The notes: generated by a model not told the origin, from the sequence alone. Positions 20,265-32,725 are shown, counted from the first letter of the stretch. The stretch: DNA of 64,000 nt from Dipteris shenzhenensis (GCA_047967505.1 CM106540.1); one strand, 5' to 3'. Numbers and translations are program-made.

Positions 20265-22251
20265 GTCATGTCGAGGTGCGTGCGGGTTGCAGGGCATTTG
20301 CAGGGCGAGGGCAGGTTGCAAGGACTTAATATTCCAAGATTCGATGGACGGTAGGTGTGAAAATTTGAAATTCATTAGAGTAGCAAAATTTTCAGCCGTC
20401 GGGTTTCTGGCTATGGTGAAAACAGCTCTCGGCCTCTGGCTATCCTCAATGTATTGCGACATGTTGTTGCTATTCATAATGCTTGCGATCCAAGCGCTAC
20501 AACATGTTATTGCTATTCATAATTCTTGTAATCCAATGCTGCCATGTGTTAATATCTTTGGTTCTTTCTGCTCCGCATGGCATGGAGTCTACTCATAATT
20601 TAGCCCCACATGGCACGGATTCTGCTTATTTGCAGTCTGGTCTATCGCACTCCAATGGCACTCTATCCATGACATGTGGTGATGACTAGAAGGAAATGGT
20701 AGATCAGCCAATGCTCAAGCTAATGTGGTGCTACATGCGGTGATGTGCCATTATGAGATCAACTAATTTCCAAACTGTGCTAGACTTTTGGCCAGTACAA
20801 GCTTGATGACATGGCAAAACTTGGTAGGGCATCAGGCCAGATGACATGGTGATAGTTGGCAGACTACACGACTAGGCATACCATATGACCTAGCAATGAA
20901 GGTGGCAGTCGTGCATCACACATGGCCTATTAACATGTGGAGAGAGAGAGAACACACACACACACACACACACATAGATTTTACAATATATATATATTTT
21001 CTAGAGAAATATTTTATATTATATCTTAACAGTTTGCTCCAATTAAGGTAGCCATTCATTTCTATTCCATCAAGGGTGGCTATTAGGGATGCCCCTTGTG
21101 GAGTGATCTCAACTATGTGGTAGGGACCCATACCTTCGTACTTGAGCTTACGCTTGGTATTGCAGACACTGTAGAGGAGTGCGAAATCTCCCTCTCCTAG
21201 GTCTTTGTTCTTGAGGTTGTATTCGAACTACTTTTTGCATCGGGCCTTCTCCACCTAGAGAGAGTAGGCTGCACGCAACCTTGTCTCTTCTAGCCTTTCA
21301 AGATCAACTAGTCGTTCTGCTAATGCATTCTCTGTAAGCCTTTCCTTGACGGTAAGATGAAGGCTAGGCACTACATACTCCATTGGCATCACCACCTCCA
21401 CCCCGAAGGCTAGGTTGAAGGGGGTAAAGTGCGTGGCCACCTTGTAGGATGTTCTGTAGCTGCTATGAGCTTATGCTCCCAGTCGGTACAACTAGCCTAA
21501 TTGTACAAGCTATGATCTTACATGAAGTTTTATTGGAGCTCTGAGCCAAACCATTCGCCCTAGGGCATTTGCGGGTGAGGTCACATCGAGGTGTGTGCAG
21601 GTTGCAGGGCATTTGCAGAGCGAGGGTAGGTTGCAAGTACTTAATATTCCAAGATTCGATGGACGGTAGGTGTGAAAATTTGAAATTTGTTAGAGTAGCA
21701 AAATTTTCAACCGTCGGGTTTTTGGCTATGGTGAAAACAACTCTCAACCTTTGGCTATCCTCAATGTATTGCCACATGTTGTTGCTATTCATAATGCTTG
21801 CGAGCCAAGTGGTGCAACATGTTATTGCTATTCATAATTCTTGCGATCCAAGTGCTACCATGTGTTGATATCTTTAGTTATCCCTGCTCCGCATGGCATG
21901 GAGTTTGCTCATGTTTTAGCCCCGCACAGCACGGATTTTGCTCATTTGCAGTCTGGTCTATTGCACTCCAATGGCACTCTGTCCTTGACATGTGGTGATG
22001 ACTAGAAGGAAATGGTAGATCAGCCAATGCTCAGGCTAATATGGTGCTACATGCGGTGATGTGCCATTATGATCAACGAATTTCCAAACTTGGCTAGACT
22101 TTGGCCAGTACAAGCTTGATGACATGGCAAGACTTGGTAGGGAATCAAGCCAGATGAATGGTGATAATTGGTAGACTACATGACTTGGCATACCATATGA
22201 CCTAGCAATGAAGGTGGCATTCATGCATCACACGTGGCCTATTAACATGTG

Positions 22252-22302
<51 letters not shown>

Positions 22303-22896
22303 AAACACACATAGATTTTACAATATATATATCTTTTCTAGAGAAATATCTTATATTATATCTTAACAGTTTGCTCTAGTTAAGGTAGCCATCCATTTCT
22401 ATTCCATCAAGGGTGGCTATTGGGGACGCCCCTTGTGATCTCAACTACGTGGTAGTAGGGACCCATACCTCGGTGCTTGAGTTTACGCTTGGTATTGCAA
22501 ACATTGTAGAGGAGTGCCAAATCACTCTCCTAGGTCTTTGTTCTTGAGGTTGTAGTCAAACCACTTTTTGCATCGGGCCTTCTCCACCTAGAGAACGGTA
22601 GGCTGCACGCAACCTTGTCTCTTCTAGCCTTTCAAGATCAACTAGTCGTTCTGCCAATGCATTCTCTGTAAGCCTTTCCTTGATGGTAAGGCGAAGGCTA
22701 GGCACTACATACTCCATCGGCATCACCACCTCCACCCCGAAGGCTAGGCTGAAGGGGGTACAATGCGTGGCCACCTTGTAGGATGTTCTGTAGCTGCTAT
22801 GAGCTTATGCTCCGAGTCAGTACGACTAGCCTCTACTATACAAGCTATGATCTTATAGCAAGTTTTATTGGAGCTCTCAACCAAGCCATTTGCCCT
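20265..22896 (-). repeat. Tandem duplication of gypsy integrase end plus 3' non-coding region
   Basis: Copies 20265-21562 and 21575-22896 align from the AGGTCA-x-x-TCGAGGTG motif to the integrase segment containing GCCCTAGGG. Each includes an AAAATTTGAAATT-containing block, an AG/AC microsatellite and the GKPW-like module (FGVEVVMPMEYVVPSL). The copies differ at scattered positions, and the microsatellite is much longer in the second (22252-22312) than in the first (20941-20973), so the duplication is not very recent. At the junction near 21563 integrase sequence is joined to the distal non-coding part. Confidence 0.8.
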
Positions 22897-23334
22897 AGGG
22901 TAGTATGGCATTGACTTCCTATGTATGATCATGAACTCACTAGCTAAGATTGCTATCGTTTCCTTAAGGAAATGAGTTCCTCGGGCACTGACCAACTCTA
23001 AGGGAAATCCGAACCGTGTGATAACTTGTTCATATAAGAATTGGGCAGTGGATCTCGCATCTGCCTTCACAGTGGCACTCCCTTCTACCCACTTGGTGAA
23101 GTAATTTGTGGTGGCCAAGATGATGTATCTGGGCCTGGTTCCTTTAGTTGCACGACTTATGGGTCCAATAAAATTGATGCCCCATTTCTCAAAGGGCTGA
23201 TTGGTTAAGTTTCTGGTTAAGGGAATCATGTCCACCTTGTGTGGGATTTGGACACGCTGACAGGGGTCGCATTGCTTGATGAATTCAGCTGCATCTCTAA
23301 AGAGAGTCAGCCACCAAAGGCCAGCTTGGAGCAC
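22560..23334 (-). pseudogene. Gypsy integrase (family A copy 2)
   Basis: The zinc-binding region ends CDPCQRVQIPHK. The core reads KWGINFIGPISRATKG, then ILATTNYFTKWVEG, LVSARGTHFLKET, and YYPRANGLVESSNKT. In active gypsy integrases the catalytic triad is D (in xDFxGP), D (in SDxGxxF) and E (in ANGxxExxN). Here the first D is N and the second is A; only the E remains, so the enzyme would be inactive even without the frame breaks. The C-terminal module (22774-22556) carries FGVEVVMPMEYVVPSLRL. Confidence 0.8.
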
Positions 23335-23499
23335 CTTACATGCTGTAACATTAGTGAAAAAATGACCTCCTGCAATTCCTCAGTGGGCTTCTTCGAGCAC
23401 ATCGATGTATTCGTGCTTGCACATGCATCTTCATGGGTGCCATCCTTGCCCATGTTGTATAGTTGACCTACAATTAGTTGATACAGCACTGCATCCTTA

Positions 23500-24187
23500 A
23501 TGAGTTTGCGGGCTCTATCCTTCTTAAGAGCTTGGCCAAGGGGTAGGTTGTTGGCCAGGTAATGACCAATCTCGGTAGTGCATTTAGGTATGATGTCAAT
23601 GAAGAAGAGGGAAGCGTTAGAGAGGTCATCTTTGAATCCCATTGGGGCTTCGCTGTTTGGGATTCTCGACAGGTGGTCAGCTAGGACATGGGTTTTCCCT
23701 TTATGTACGGCGACTGTGAAGTCGAACTCCAAGAGGATTAGCATCCACTTGGTGATGCGTCCAGTCATGCATGGCTTGTTGACCAAGTATAACAATGCTT
23801 GGTGGTCATGAAGAAGACGAACTTGTTAGCTAGCAACAAGTAGTGCCTGAACTTCTTGACTACATAGGCCAGAGCTTCCCTCTCAGTTGTTGTGTAGTTA
23901 ACCTTGGCCTCATTTAGTTGGCGGCTCGCAAAGTACATGGGGTAGTCCAGGTTATGCTCCCTTGGTTGGGCTAGCACACACTCAATAGCAAAGTTGGAAG
24001 CATCAAAATGGATGTGGAATATTAGATTCCAGTCGGGTGCTCTTAACACTGGTGTAGTGGCTAGGGCTAGTTTGAAGGTTTTGAAGGATTTTTGGCATTC
24101 CTCGGTCCACTCAAAGGATACTAGCAGTTTGTATAATGGGCAGGCTATGTTTGCATAGAACAATATGAACCTTCTATAGTAGCCCAT
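23500..24187 (-). pseudogene. Gypsy RNase H and linker (family A copy 2)
   Basis: This follows RT with YYRRFILFYANIACPLYKLL and FEWTEECQKSFKTFKLAL, then the RNase H core HIHFDASNFAIECVLAQ, FASRQLNEAKVNYTTTEREA and VKKFRHYLL. A frameshift near 23790 separates the rest (LYLVNKPCMTGRITKWMLIL, KGKTHVLADHLSRIP). The arrangement is typical of gypsy RT-RNase H. Confidence 0.8.
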
Positions 24188-24732
24188 GTGGCCAGTAAAT
24201 GATTGGACTCCCTTGACGTTGGTGGGGGTGGTAATTCCAAGATGAGTTTGATTTTATTCTGGTCCGTAGAGATTCCATTCTGGGACACTATGTGGTCGAG
24301 AATTACACCATGTTTGACCCAAAATTGGCACTTAAGAAGGTTCAAGTATATGCAGTATAAGCGGCACTTCTCCAAGACAAGTTTGAGGTATTTTAGGTGA
24401 GCATCCCACATCGAGTTCATGCATATGTCATCCAAGAAGACTTCCACAAAGTCTCTCAGGTACTCCTTGAATACCGTGATCATCATCCATTGGAAGGTGG
24501 CATGCACATTGGTCAACCCGAATATCATTACTCTAGCCACACACACACCCCACTCGGTTGTGAAGGCTGTTTTATGTTGATCTTGTGGGGTGATAGACAC
24601 TTGGTTATAACCAGAAAATCTGTCTAGGAAGCTAGAGGCTTCCTTTCCAACTAAACTTTCCAAGACATGTTCTGTGAATGGCAAGGGGTAGTGGTCACAT
24701 CTAGTGGCAGCGCTAACCTTTTTTAAATCCAC
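24145..24732 (-). pseudogene. Gypsy reverse transcriptase (family A copy 2)
   Basis: Motifs in order: RCDHYPLPF, FLDRFSGYNQVSITPQDQ, KTAFTTEWGVCVARVMIFGL, then the catalytic box VFLDDICMNS (F-L-D-D in place of Y-x-D-D, common in plant gypsy) and GHIVS-like DHIVSQNGISTDQNKI. The N-terminal part before 24732 is interrupted (MDLKK follows stops). LTNVHATFQ replaces the usual L-x-N-A-P-A-T-F-Q. Confidence 0.82.
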
Positions 24733-25005
24733 ACATACTCTAATTTTTCCATTTTACTTTAGGACTATCATGATGGGTGACACCTAGTCCATATGTTGCA
24801 CTACTTCAGCAGGCATCCCTTTCATATCAGTGTATATCTAGGCCATGCAATCCTTGCATTCTTGTAGGAGAGCTATCAAAGTGTTCTCCTCATTGGTGAT
24901 GAGATCATCGGTGATGAATACAAGTTGGGGGTCCTGCCCTTCCGGAGCTAGGTTTACCTCCTTGACGGGGGTTGGCCTATTGTATCCTTGGGAGCACCTG
25001 TCTTC

Positions 25006-26526
25006 CTAAGATATCTTGGCCTGAGGGTATAAGATCCTACGATCCTCAATCGGGTAGGCCTTGTAGTGAGCTTGTACTTGTTGTAGGTCTTCCTTTTCTT
25101 CAACCTCATCTTCTATTTCTGCAGGAGAAGTGGTCCTTTTGGCCTTGGCCGAGCTTTTGGATAAAGGGAGTTTCGGACCTGAAGGGGGCTCTTTCATTGC
25201 ACTTATAGAGCCAACGGGGGAGATTATCTTACTCACCGGGGCTCCCCAATTGGAAGAGAACTCATGTTGAGTAGTCGTGGCTCCTACGTATGATAACCAG
25301 TGGAGATCTGGTTTGACCCTTATTGATCCTTTGCTCACCTCTCGGGGTTTGAGCATGTTAAACATTCTAAGGGGGACCACCGGGGTGAGACCCTCGAGTC
25401 TGGGTGGTGATCTCAAACCCTATTCTCTTCGGGACATCAATGTTGGCTAAGATGTGCATCCAGTTCAGAGAGAATTCCAGCTTGGGAAGAGATACATACC
25501 AGAATTCATCAGACTCCTTTTCATCCTCTTTCGTTTCACAATGTTGGAATAGCTTCAGGGATGTGGTCTAGGCAGTTGTGTTGGATTTCGTGGCAAAAAG
25601 GTGTCCTAAAAATGGGTGGGCTTTGTAGGTGTGCAAGTCCACTCGCATGATTTGCTCCTTATGCCACAAATAGATGTTATCAATATGCCAGTCGTGTATG
25701 GCCCCGGACATTCGTAAGAAGCGTCTACCTAGGGTAGCCTTATATCTCGGCTATCGGGTGAAGTCCATGACTACAAACCTGACGGGGTACGTGAATCCAA
25801 ATACTTTAATGTTAATTCCAGTAAGGACTCCCAAGGGTTCTGCAGTTCCGCCATCGGCCAACTTCACTACCAGATGGGTTTGCTCAAGTGCAAGTTTTCC
25901 CCACTTTACCCAACATTCCTTGGTACAGACACTCACTTCCACCTCCCCATCCAGGATGGCATCAACCTTTTAGTGTTGATAGATTATGGGGATAGCAGCG
26001 TTCGTGTTATCACCCTCGAAGTATTGGCCCAGCTTATTGATGGGAACCTTGGGTAAGTTCTGCCCTTTATCCGACGATGATTGGTTGGCCTTAGGGCTGG
26101 CAAGGCCTGGGGGCAGGAATGGTCTATTCATCCAATTGGATAGGTCGTGCCAAAGGATGGTATTCCCTCTTAGCAAGGAGGCGATCGGCATTTTTACCTC
26201 GGTCGATAGGAAGGCAGCCAACCTGGCACTATCGCAACAGTCTTCGAAACCGTAAAGGTCTTCTTCTTCCTATAGGTTTTGCAATACTGGTCCTCCTGGA
26301 ACATTTTCTGCATCAAATCTGGAGCCTTTGACTAATCGAAGCTGAAACATTCCTCTTCTTCCACCTTTTCTGGCACCCTAAGCACTTTTGCCCCTCGGTG
26401 GCCCATTAGATGGGCTGGATGGATAGTATCCAACCCTCTGTTCGCCTTGAGTCTATGATCGAACTTTTCCTGGCTGTCCCGTACCAAGTTCTGAGCCTCT
26501 CTTACGTATTGCTTCTCTAGGACCAA
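25006..26526 (-). pseudogene. Family A protease and spacer region
   Basis: The 26526-26332 frame carries EAQNLVRDSQEKFDHRLK; 26221-25970 carries MAAFLSTEVKMPIASLLRGN and LPKVPINKLGQYF. The 25942-25751 frame carries LVVKLADGGTAEPLGVLTG and VFGFTYPVRFVVMDF, which matches the strand pattern of a retropepsin C-terminal half. The segment 25416-25006 is a charged linker before RT (KSSAKAKRTTSPAEIEDEVE). Stops separate all parts. Confidence 0.55.
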
Positions 26527-27069
26527 GTCAGGATAGGTTTCCTTATAGGAGGGCGAGGGTTCTGGGCCCTTGCATTGGTTTGTTTACCTCTGAGCTTGAA
26601 GGTAGCTCAGGGTCACCCTAGATGGAAGCTCGTTCAGAGGCAAAGGAGGTGGCGAGGGTGGTTGTCTCCTCATTGGAACCGTCCTGGATGAGCACCTAGT
26701 TAGACCCATCCCCTACCCTTATGGCTTTCTTTGGGTCAGCGGATGTTGAGGGATCTCAGGGCCTTGCAGTAGGGGCCGTTTATCTTTCCTTGTCAGTTTC
26801 CTCATTGCCTTGAGAGCTTCAAATATGGGATTGCTAAAGATTAGGGAAACTCTTTTAAATTGATTGAATTACCATAATCCTCAAAAGAGAGTATGGTAGG
26901 GAGGTATTTATAGGAGTTTCTAAAGTGTTCACTATTTGTTCATATATAGATGATGTTCTCTAAAATGAGGGTTATAATGAAAAATAAGTAAGTATATGGT
27001 TCCATAAATTAGAAATTAAGAAAGAATTGTATATTCCTTTGAGAAATATACAAACATGGTTGGTGTGAA

Positions 27070-27943
27070 AAATTATCGCTTGGACTTTTTTGCTCGTAGG
27101 TTTTTGCTTAGAAACTGTGTACATCCACACACTGAAGGCCTAACTGATAGAGTTATTTCTGATGGAACCAGGGCTTTATTTGCATTAGCCTTATCCATCA
27201 TATTGTCACTTATACGGATAGCTACCTTGCAGTATAGATCAAAGGAGGTAGGATTCATCACCATTAGGTGGTCGTGCAGCTTTGGTTCTGCCAATCCACA
27301 CACTCGAAGACCTAACTGATGGAGTTATTTTTTATGGAACCAGGGCTTTATTTGCATTAGCCTTATCCATCATATTGTCGCTTATACGGATAGCTGCCTT
27401 GCTGTATAGATCAAAGGAGGTAGAATTCATCACCATTAGGTGGTCGTGCAGCTTTAGGTCTGCCAATTCGATTAGAAAGCGGGGCAACAGTCATTCGTCG
27501 CTCATCTGCTCGTACGATTCACAGCGACGGCCATTGAGGTGCTTGATTCTAGCTATGTAATCCTGAAGGGATTCCTTATCGTTCTGCTTTACCTCATACA
27601 ACTAGTTAATTGGGATCCATTTATGTCCACTAGGGGCGAACCCCACAATGAAGGCCTTTCTCAGCATCTCTGAGTTGACTTTCTCTTTCGGGGTGAGAGT
27701 CCTATACCATTGGCCTGCTTTACTATCCAAGCCGAGACCAAATGCATTAGCCATTTCTAGGTTCCCAGGAGTACCAAAGGCTTCACAAATTTGCCCAAAT
27801 CGCTCCACGTGGGAGATGGTGCTTGAGGACTTTTTGAGGTGAATACACGGCCCCAACACACCCATTTTGGTGATCATCGTTTTGCAAGAAAATTGGTTCA
27901 TCAAGTTTGGTTGCTTCATGCGGGATTTGATCATCTCACTCAT
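27070..27943 (-). pseudogene. Family A gag (copy 2) with internal 170-bp tandem duplication
   Basis: The core on 27943-27602 reads HVERFGQICEAFGTPGNLEM, NAFGLGLDSKAGQWYRTL, FIVGFAPSGHKW, the same capsid pattern as the gag at 2301-3537. Downstream in the reading direction the segment LHDHLMVMNPTSFDLYCKVA occurs twice because 27125-27294 is repeated at 27295-27466. The duplication breaks the frame. Confidence 0.75.
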
Positions 27944-28050
27944 CGAATTGTGGTTCTAACCCATGACATGAATGCGAACAAGGAAGCAAGGACCTCCGGA
28001 TCCACTACTAATACTAGCCGAGACAGTCTCTCTCTGCCACAGATGGAGAA

Positions 28051-28890
28051 TTGCATGTGGAGCGAGATGTTCAGCGGACTCCCCAAGATGCTAGTGGGTG
28101 CATACTGGGACATGGGGGTGCTGAGTTTGAGCGAGAGTGGCCCATAGGTGAATGCACGGGAGCCATGTTCATCGCCAAACACAATCTGAGTGCAGACGAT
28201 GCAGTGCATCCCTTTCCATGGGGTCGACATGTGTTAAGTGAGCCATCTTCACCATGCGGCATCTCGTTGGTGGTTCGTGGTCTATTTGTCACCCCACAAG
28301 CAATGACAGTAGTTGGGGGGCTAGTACCAAAGGCATCAATCATCCGGATCATTTTGACCAATCTAGTCGCAATGGAGGAAGCTAACGTGAAGTATACCAA
28401 ATTCCAAGGGAAGACTCGTGATGATCCGGATGCCCACATTCACCAGTTTGATAAAATTTACACTCTCAATGTGCCTGGTGTGGTGGATCCAATGCAGAAG
28501 GAGGGAGTCTTTGAGTCCACATTGGAGGTTAAAGTGTCACGTTGGTTGGCGGAGTATGCCTTGGACCACTTCCAGAATTACAATGAAATCAAGGTGACTT
28601 TTCTATGATGGTTTCATAAGGAGAAAACAATCCCGTAGACACTAGAGGGTAGACACTAGAGGGGCTGAGGATCTTGAGACAAGGTGATCAAGATGTGGAG
28701 GGCTACATGGATTGGTATCACCAACTTTTGCAAACGGTTCCAGTGGTTCAACGACCGGTAGTGGAGGTGTTGAATGAATATTTTATCAATGGCCTAGCCA
28801 AGGATGTGTGCAGACTACAGTGGCAACGGTGGACAAGGTTACTTTACCTTGAACGACCTGATCAATCAGGAAATCTTGGTGGGTGAAGCA
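28051..28890 (+). pseudogene. Element B gag
   Basis: The frame from 28051 has a poorly conserved N-terminus and then KYTKFQGKTRDDPDAHIHQF, FESTLEVKVSRWLAEYAL and FQNYNEIKVTFL before a stop. It resumes with LRQGDQDVEGYMDWYHQLLQ and EYFINGLAKDVCRL. The pattern (FxGxxxDDPxxH, then a W in a helix, then FxxGL) matches the Retrotrans_gag capsid family. Confidence 0.7.
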
Positions 28891-29139
28891 CTACAAGGGG
28901 GAACGACAAAGCATAGACGATCATCCAAAAGTAAGGTGAAATCCAAAAAGCAGTTTTCAAGGAAAAAATGAAGGGATAGTGATGAAGAGTTAGATGAGGA
29001 TAGTTCGGCAAAAAGTTCATTGGAAGAAAGTAGTGATGAATCAAAGGTGGAGGAGGTAAAGAAGCCTAAAAACCCCTCTAAGGGAGGGAAGGAAAGCTCC
29101 GGAGTGTCCGCAAGTCACTCAGCGGGACATGCGAATGTA

Positions 29140-29262
29140 GATATTTGGTGTGTGAAATGCAAGAATCCAGGGCATTCTGCAATGGAGTGCATGATGAATC
29201 AGTAGTGGTGTGCAATTTGTCGGACTAACACACACAACGGAGCACTGCAACTACAATGGACA
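29140..29262 (+). pseudogene. Element B zinc knuckles
   Basis: The first knuckle is intact: WCVKCKNPGHSAMECMMNQ (C-x2-C-x4-H-x4-C). A stop (TAG) follows, then a second knuckle read across a small frame change as WCAICRTNTH and EHC. Two adjacent CCHC knuckles are usual for the Gag nucleocapsid in several plant gypsy lineages. Confidence 0.75.
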
Positions 29263-29459
29263 TGACCCGTGTGCACAGGGCCAACCTCAATGGCCACAAC
29301 CACCAGCTACGGAGCCCATAGTGGCATATGTGCAACAAGTTGGTACCACGGAAGTTCGGGAACAACCTCCAGCCAAAAGTGGCGGTGGAGGGTTCACGGT
29401 CGTGGATGAGGTGGCAGAGGATGAGGTGGTCCACGAGCAAAGACGTGCTTCTTCTGCCT

Positions 29460-30785
29460 AGGTGAAGCTCATTGGTGGAATGCGTGCCATAAGGCTTAAG
29501 AATGGGATCGCCAGAGCAGGAATGTTAGAAGATGGCAGGGAAGATGCCCAACACATCTATGGTACAAATCATGGAGGAGAACCCAGCCTTCGTACTGGAG
29601 GTGAATGTGTTAACTCGATCAGGCAGAGTGATGCGGACCAAAGTCAGGAGGAAACCCACATTACTTCAGTAGCCTATGTAGGAGGTGATGCAATGATAGG
29701 TGCTCAATTGGGTCCAGGAAGTGCCCTAACAAAAGATATGCCAATAGCTACTTCGAGAGCAAGGAAAGTCCGCAAAGTCCTATGGTCATGCAAAAACCAT
29801 GCTACTTAGGAGGTCATATTAGGAGTTCCCAGGGCGATTCCAAAACCAAGCTCCAGAGGAACAACAATGGCATACATGCAGCCCAAATGGGTTCTGGCCT
29901 AGACAAACAAAGATGGCATGGAAGACCTTTTGGAGGCACCAATTAAGATCTCATTGGGACAATTTCATAAGAAACTCCTACAAATGCTAACCGGAGTGTC
30001 ACTGGTACTGGAGGTGGACGTCTTTCATGCCGCATCAGTGCCAATTGTAGTCATACCTCTCACTGACATGCGAATACTAGTTATCTCTGCCGCGAGCATA
30101 AATGGATGAATTTTTTCATAGGTACTGGTCGAGGGAGGATCTAGGGTTAACATCATCATCCTGTGGATGTGCAAAGAATTGGACTAGAATGAATGGGAGC
30201 TGGCACCATTTTTGGTTCAAATGGCCAATCAATGGTGAGTATGTCCTTTGGGCATGCTACGAGACATGTGCATGGAGGTTCTCAGAATAGACTTTATAGT
30301 TTTATTCGTCGTGCTCACTATGGAGGTGCCTTAGCCATAATACGGCTTCCTTTTTGAATGACCTTGGTTGCGGTAGGCAAAGGTCAAGCAGAATTGGGCC
30401 CTCAATACACTGTTGGTGAGACAGGGTAGACATAAGGTCCACATGCTAATGGGGTTGGTTAATGTGCTCGAGGGGGTAGTGTGACCAATCATGGTGGAAA
30501 TAGTGAACATGGTGGATTGCCTAGAGGACGATGAAAGAAGAGGAGTTTCTATGCAACAACCTAGACTTGATGCCATGGGTCACTTCGCTTTTCTATCGTC
30601 CGCACCAATCTCAACTTCAGTATTATTTGTTGGATTGAATAAGATCCGGCTTATATGATACAAGAGTATCAGCTTTATGGTCAATGTCATTGAAATTTTG
30701 ACACAATACTACTAGTCAAAACCAGGGACTGGTCTGGTGTCACTGCACTGCAATTGTAACCTATGGAGGACCTATTGTCTGCAGA
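29460..30785 (+). other. Element B protease region, heavily decayed
   Basis: At about 30122-30160 a plus frame reads VLVEGGSRVNIIIL. Plant gypsy proteases of the Athila/Tat type have I/V-D-G-G-S/A-G-V-N-I; here the catalytic D would be E. The surrounding sequence is open only in short pieces. Nothing else was recognised. Confidence 0.4.
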
Positions 30786-30789
30786 CTTG

Positions 30790-31773
30790 GATATGAAAGA
30801 TGTCCTAGAATAGGAGAGGGAATTTGAGGAGCGAATGATGCGACTAGCACGCTTGCAGGAAGATGCTTTGAAGATGGTGTTCCTAGGCGCCGATGGGAGC
30901 TCCAAGCCCATGAAGATCAACACACTCCTAGAAGAGGAATTCAAAAAGAAATTGGTGTCACTGCTGACTGAGTTTGCAGACATGTTTGCATTGGACTATT
31001 CCGATATGCAGGGGCTAGGCCCAAAGTTTTACCAACATCGGGTTAACCTGAAGAAGGACATCATGCCTACCAAAATGCACCATTATTGCATGAATTTGCA
31101 TGTGGCTAAGTAGGTCAAGACAGAACTAGAGAGGCTACTGTAGGTGGGATTCATTGCAAAGATTGAGGATTTGGAGTGGATTTCTCCGGTTGTGATTGTG
31201 CCCAAGAAAGACAAGAAGTTGCGAATTTGTGTGGATTACTACAAACTAAATGTAGCTATAGTGCCAGACCCATTTCCACTCTTATATATGGATTCCATGC
31301 TAGATGACATGGCAGGGCATGAGGTCTACTCATTTGTGTACGGGTACAGTGGATACAATTAGATTTGAATGGTGCTAGAGGACCAGCCAAAGACTACTTT
31401 CATTATGGCCTGGGGGGTATACGTGTGCACGGTCATGTGGTTTGGATTGCGGAATGCACCGACAACGTGCCAGCATGCTATATAGGAGACCTTCAAGGAA
31501 TATTTAATAAATTTTATGAGAATCTTTCTAGATGACCTCAACATGTTCGGAACTAAAGCCAATCACTTGTGGCTATGCTTTCAATGTTGCAGAAAAGTGT
31601 CTTTCATCCTGCATCCAATGAAGCATGAATTTGTGATCCAAAGTGGCCACCTGTTGGGGCATGTGATCAGCATTGAAGGAATAGCGGTGGACCCTAATAA
31701 GGTGGCAAAAATCATGCAGGTGCTAGCACCATCTAACCCAAAAGAATCCTTGCGATTCTTGGGACAGACATGA
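30790..31773 (+). pseudogene. Element B reverse transcriptase
   Basis: The N-terminal part has LLTEFADMFALDYSDMQGLG and HRVNLKKDIMPTK. The RT core has WISPVVIVPKKDKKLRICVD, then FGLRNAPTTCQH, catalytic box IFLDDLNMFG, and HLLGHVISIEGIAVDPNKVA. Stops occur at about 31112, 31142 and 31360. This is a gypsy RT with all main motifs still recognisable but no intact frame. Confidence 0.8.
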
Positions 31774-31912
31774 TGGCATGGTCGCCACCTCTGATTCTTG
31801 GCTCACATTATCTCAATAGGGATCAATAGAAACGATTAGCACTCAGAAGCTCCGGATTTGAAGTAGCAGTTGGTCAACTCTACGGCAGACACTTGACAGA
31901 TGTTTTGCTCTA

Positions 31913-32725
31913 GTGTGTATGCCACGCGAGCAAGAAGCAATGCTCACAGAGGCACATTGCAGAGTGGCAAGTGGTCACTTTGTAGGAGCAATTACGACCA
32001 AGAAGGTGTTGCAAGCAGGGTTGTGGTGGGCTGACATTACAAAAGGTTGCCCACCATTTGGCATTGTGGTGCGACCTATGCCAATGGCTGGGATAGCCTT
32101 AGGACTGGATGCTGTGATGCAACCAGTGCTTCCTTTGGGCCCTTTCCAAAAGTGAGGATTGGAATTCATGGGTCCCTTCAAGCTTGTGGTGGCTGCACAA
32201 ACCGAGAATTGCTATGTGCTAGCGGCCACAAATTATTGCACCAAGTGGGTGGAAGCTTGGGCATTGCGGGACAACACCGCATGCTCCATAGCCAAGTGTT
32301 TATACAAGGATGTGTTCTATCGGTTCGGCTGTCCGATTGAGTTGGTGAGTGACAAAGGGAAGCATTTTGTGGCGCAAGTGGTGAAGGAAATGATGACTTT
32401 CTACATGGTCATTCACAGAAAATCCTCGTCTTACTACCTGCAAGCAAATGGCCAAGTGAAGTCTTCCAATAAGCAATTTAAGTAGATACCACGTTACTGT
32501 GGTGAATAGTCATTGCATGGATTGGGATGATAAGCTCCTTTCCGCACTGTGGGCATACTGCACATCATTCAAAGTCACCATCAGCCTAACACCATTCAAG
32601 TTAGCATTTGGGGTAGAGGCCATTACACTAGTGGAATATGTTGTGCCAAGCCTCTGCATTGCGGTTGTGGACAGGCTACTTCTGCAAGAGTCCATGGAAT
32701 TTCGACTTGACGTTCTAGAGTAGTT
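31913..32725 (+). pseudogene. Element B integrase
   Basis: The zinc-binding region has HCRVASGHFVGAITTKKVLQ and AGLWW. The core has EFMGPFKLVVAA, NYCTKWVEAWAL, LVSDKGKHFVAQV and YYLQANGQVKSSNKQ. The first catalytic D is E, the second D is present and the catalytic E of the ANGxxE motif is K. A C-terminal module follows (FGVEAITLVEYVVPSL). The stop at 32485 and the residue changes make it inactive. Confidence 0.75.

Larger units (their letters stand above)
20265..27950 (-). mobile_element. Degenerate Ty3/gypsy element, family A, copy 2
   Basis: Read from right to left the order is gag (27943-27070), spacer (26526-26330), protease region (26221-25751), linker (25416-25006), RT (24732-24145), RNase H (24187-23500), integrase (23334-22560) and a non-coding 3' part. 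Domain order PR-RT-RH-IN identifies gypsy. All domains carry frameshifts or stops. The 3' part with the integrase end is present twice (20265-21562 and 21575-22896). LTR limits could not be set. The gag and spacer match the family A fragment at 1790-6985 in opposite orientation. Confidence 0.82.
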
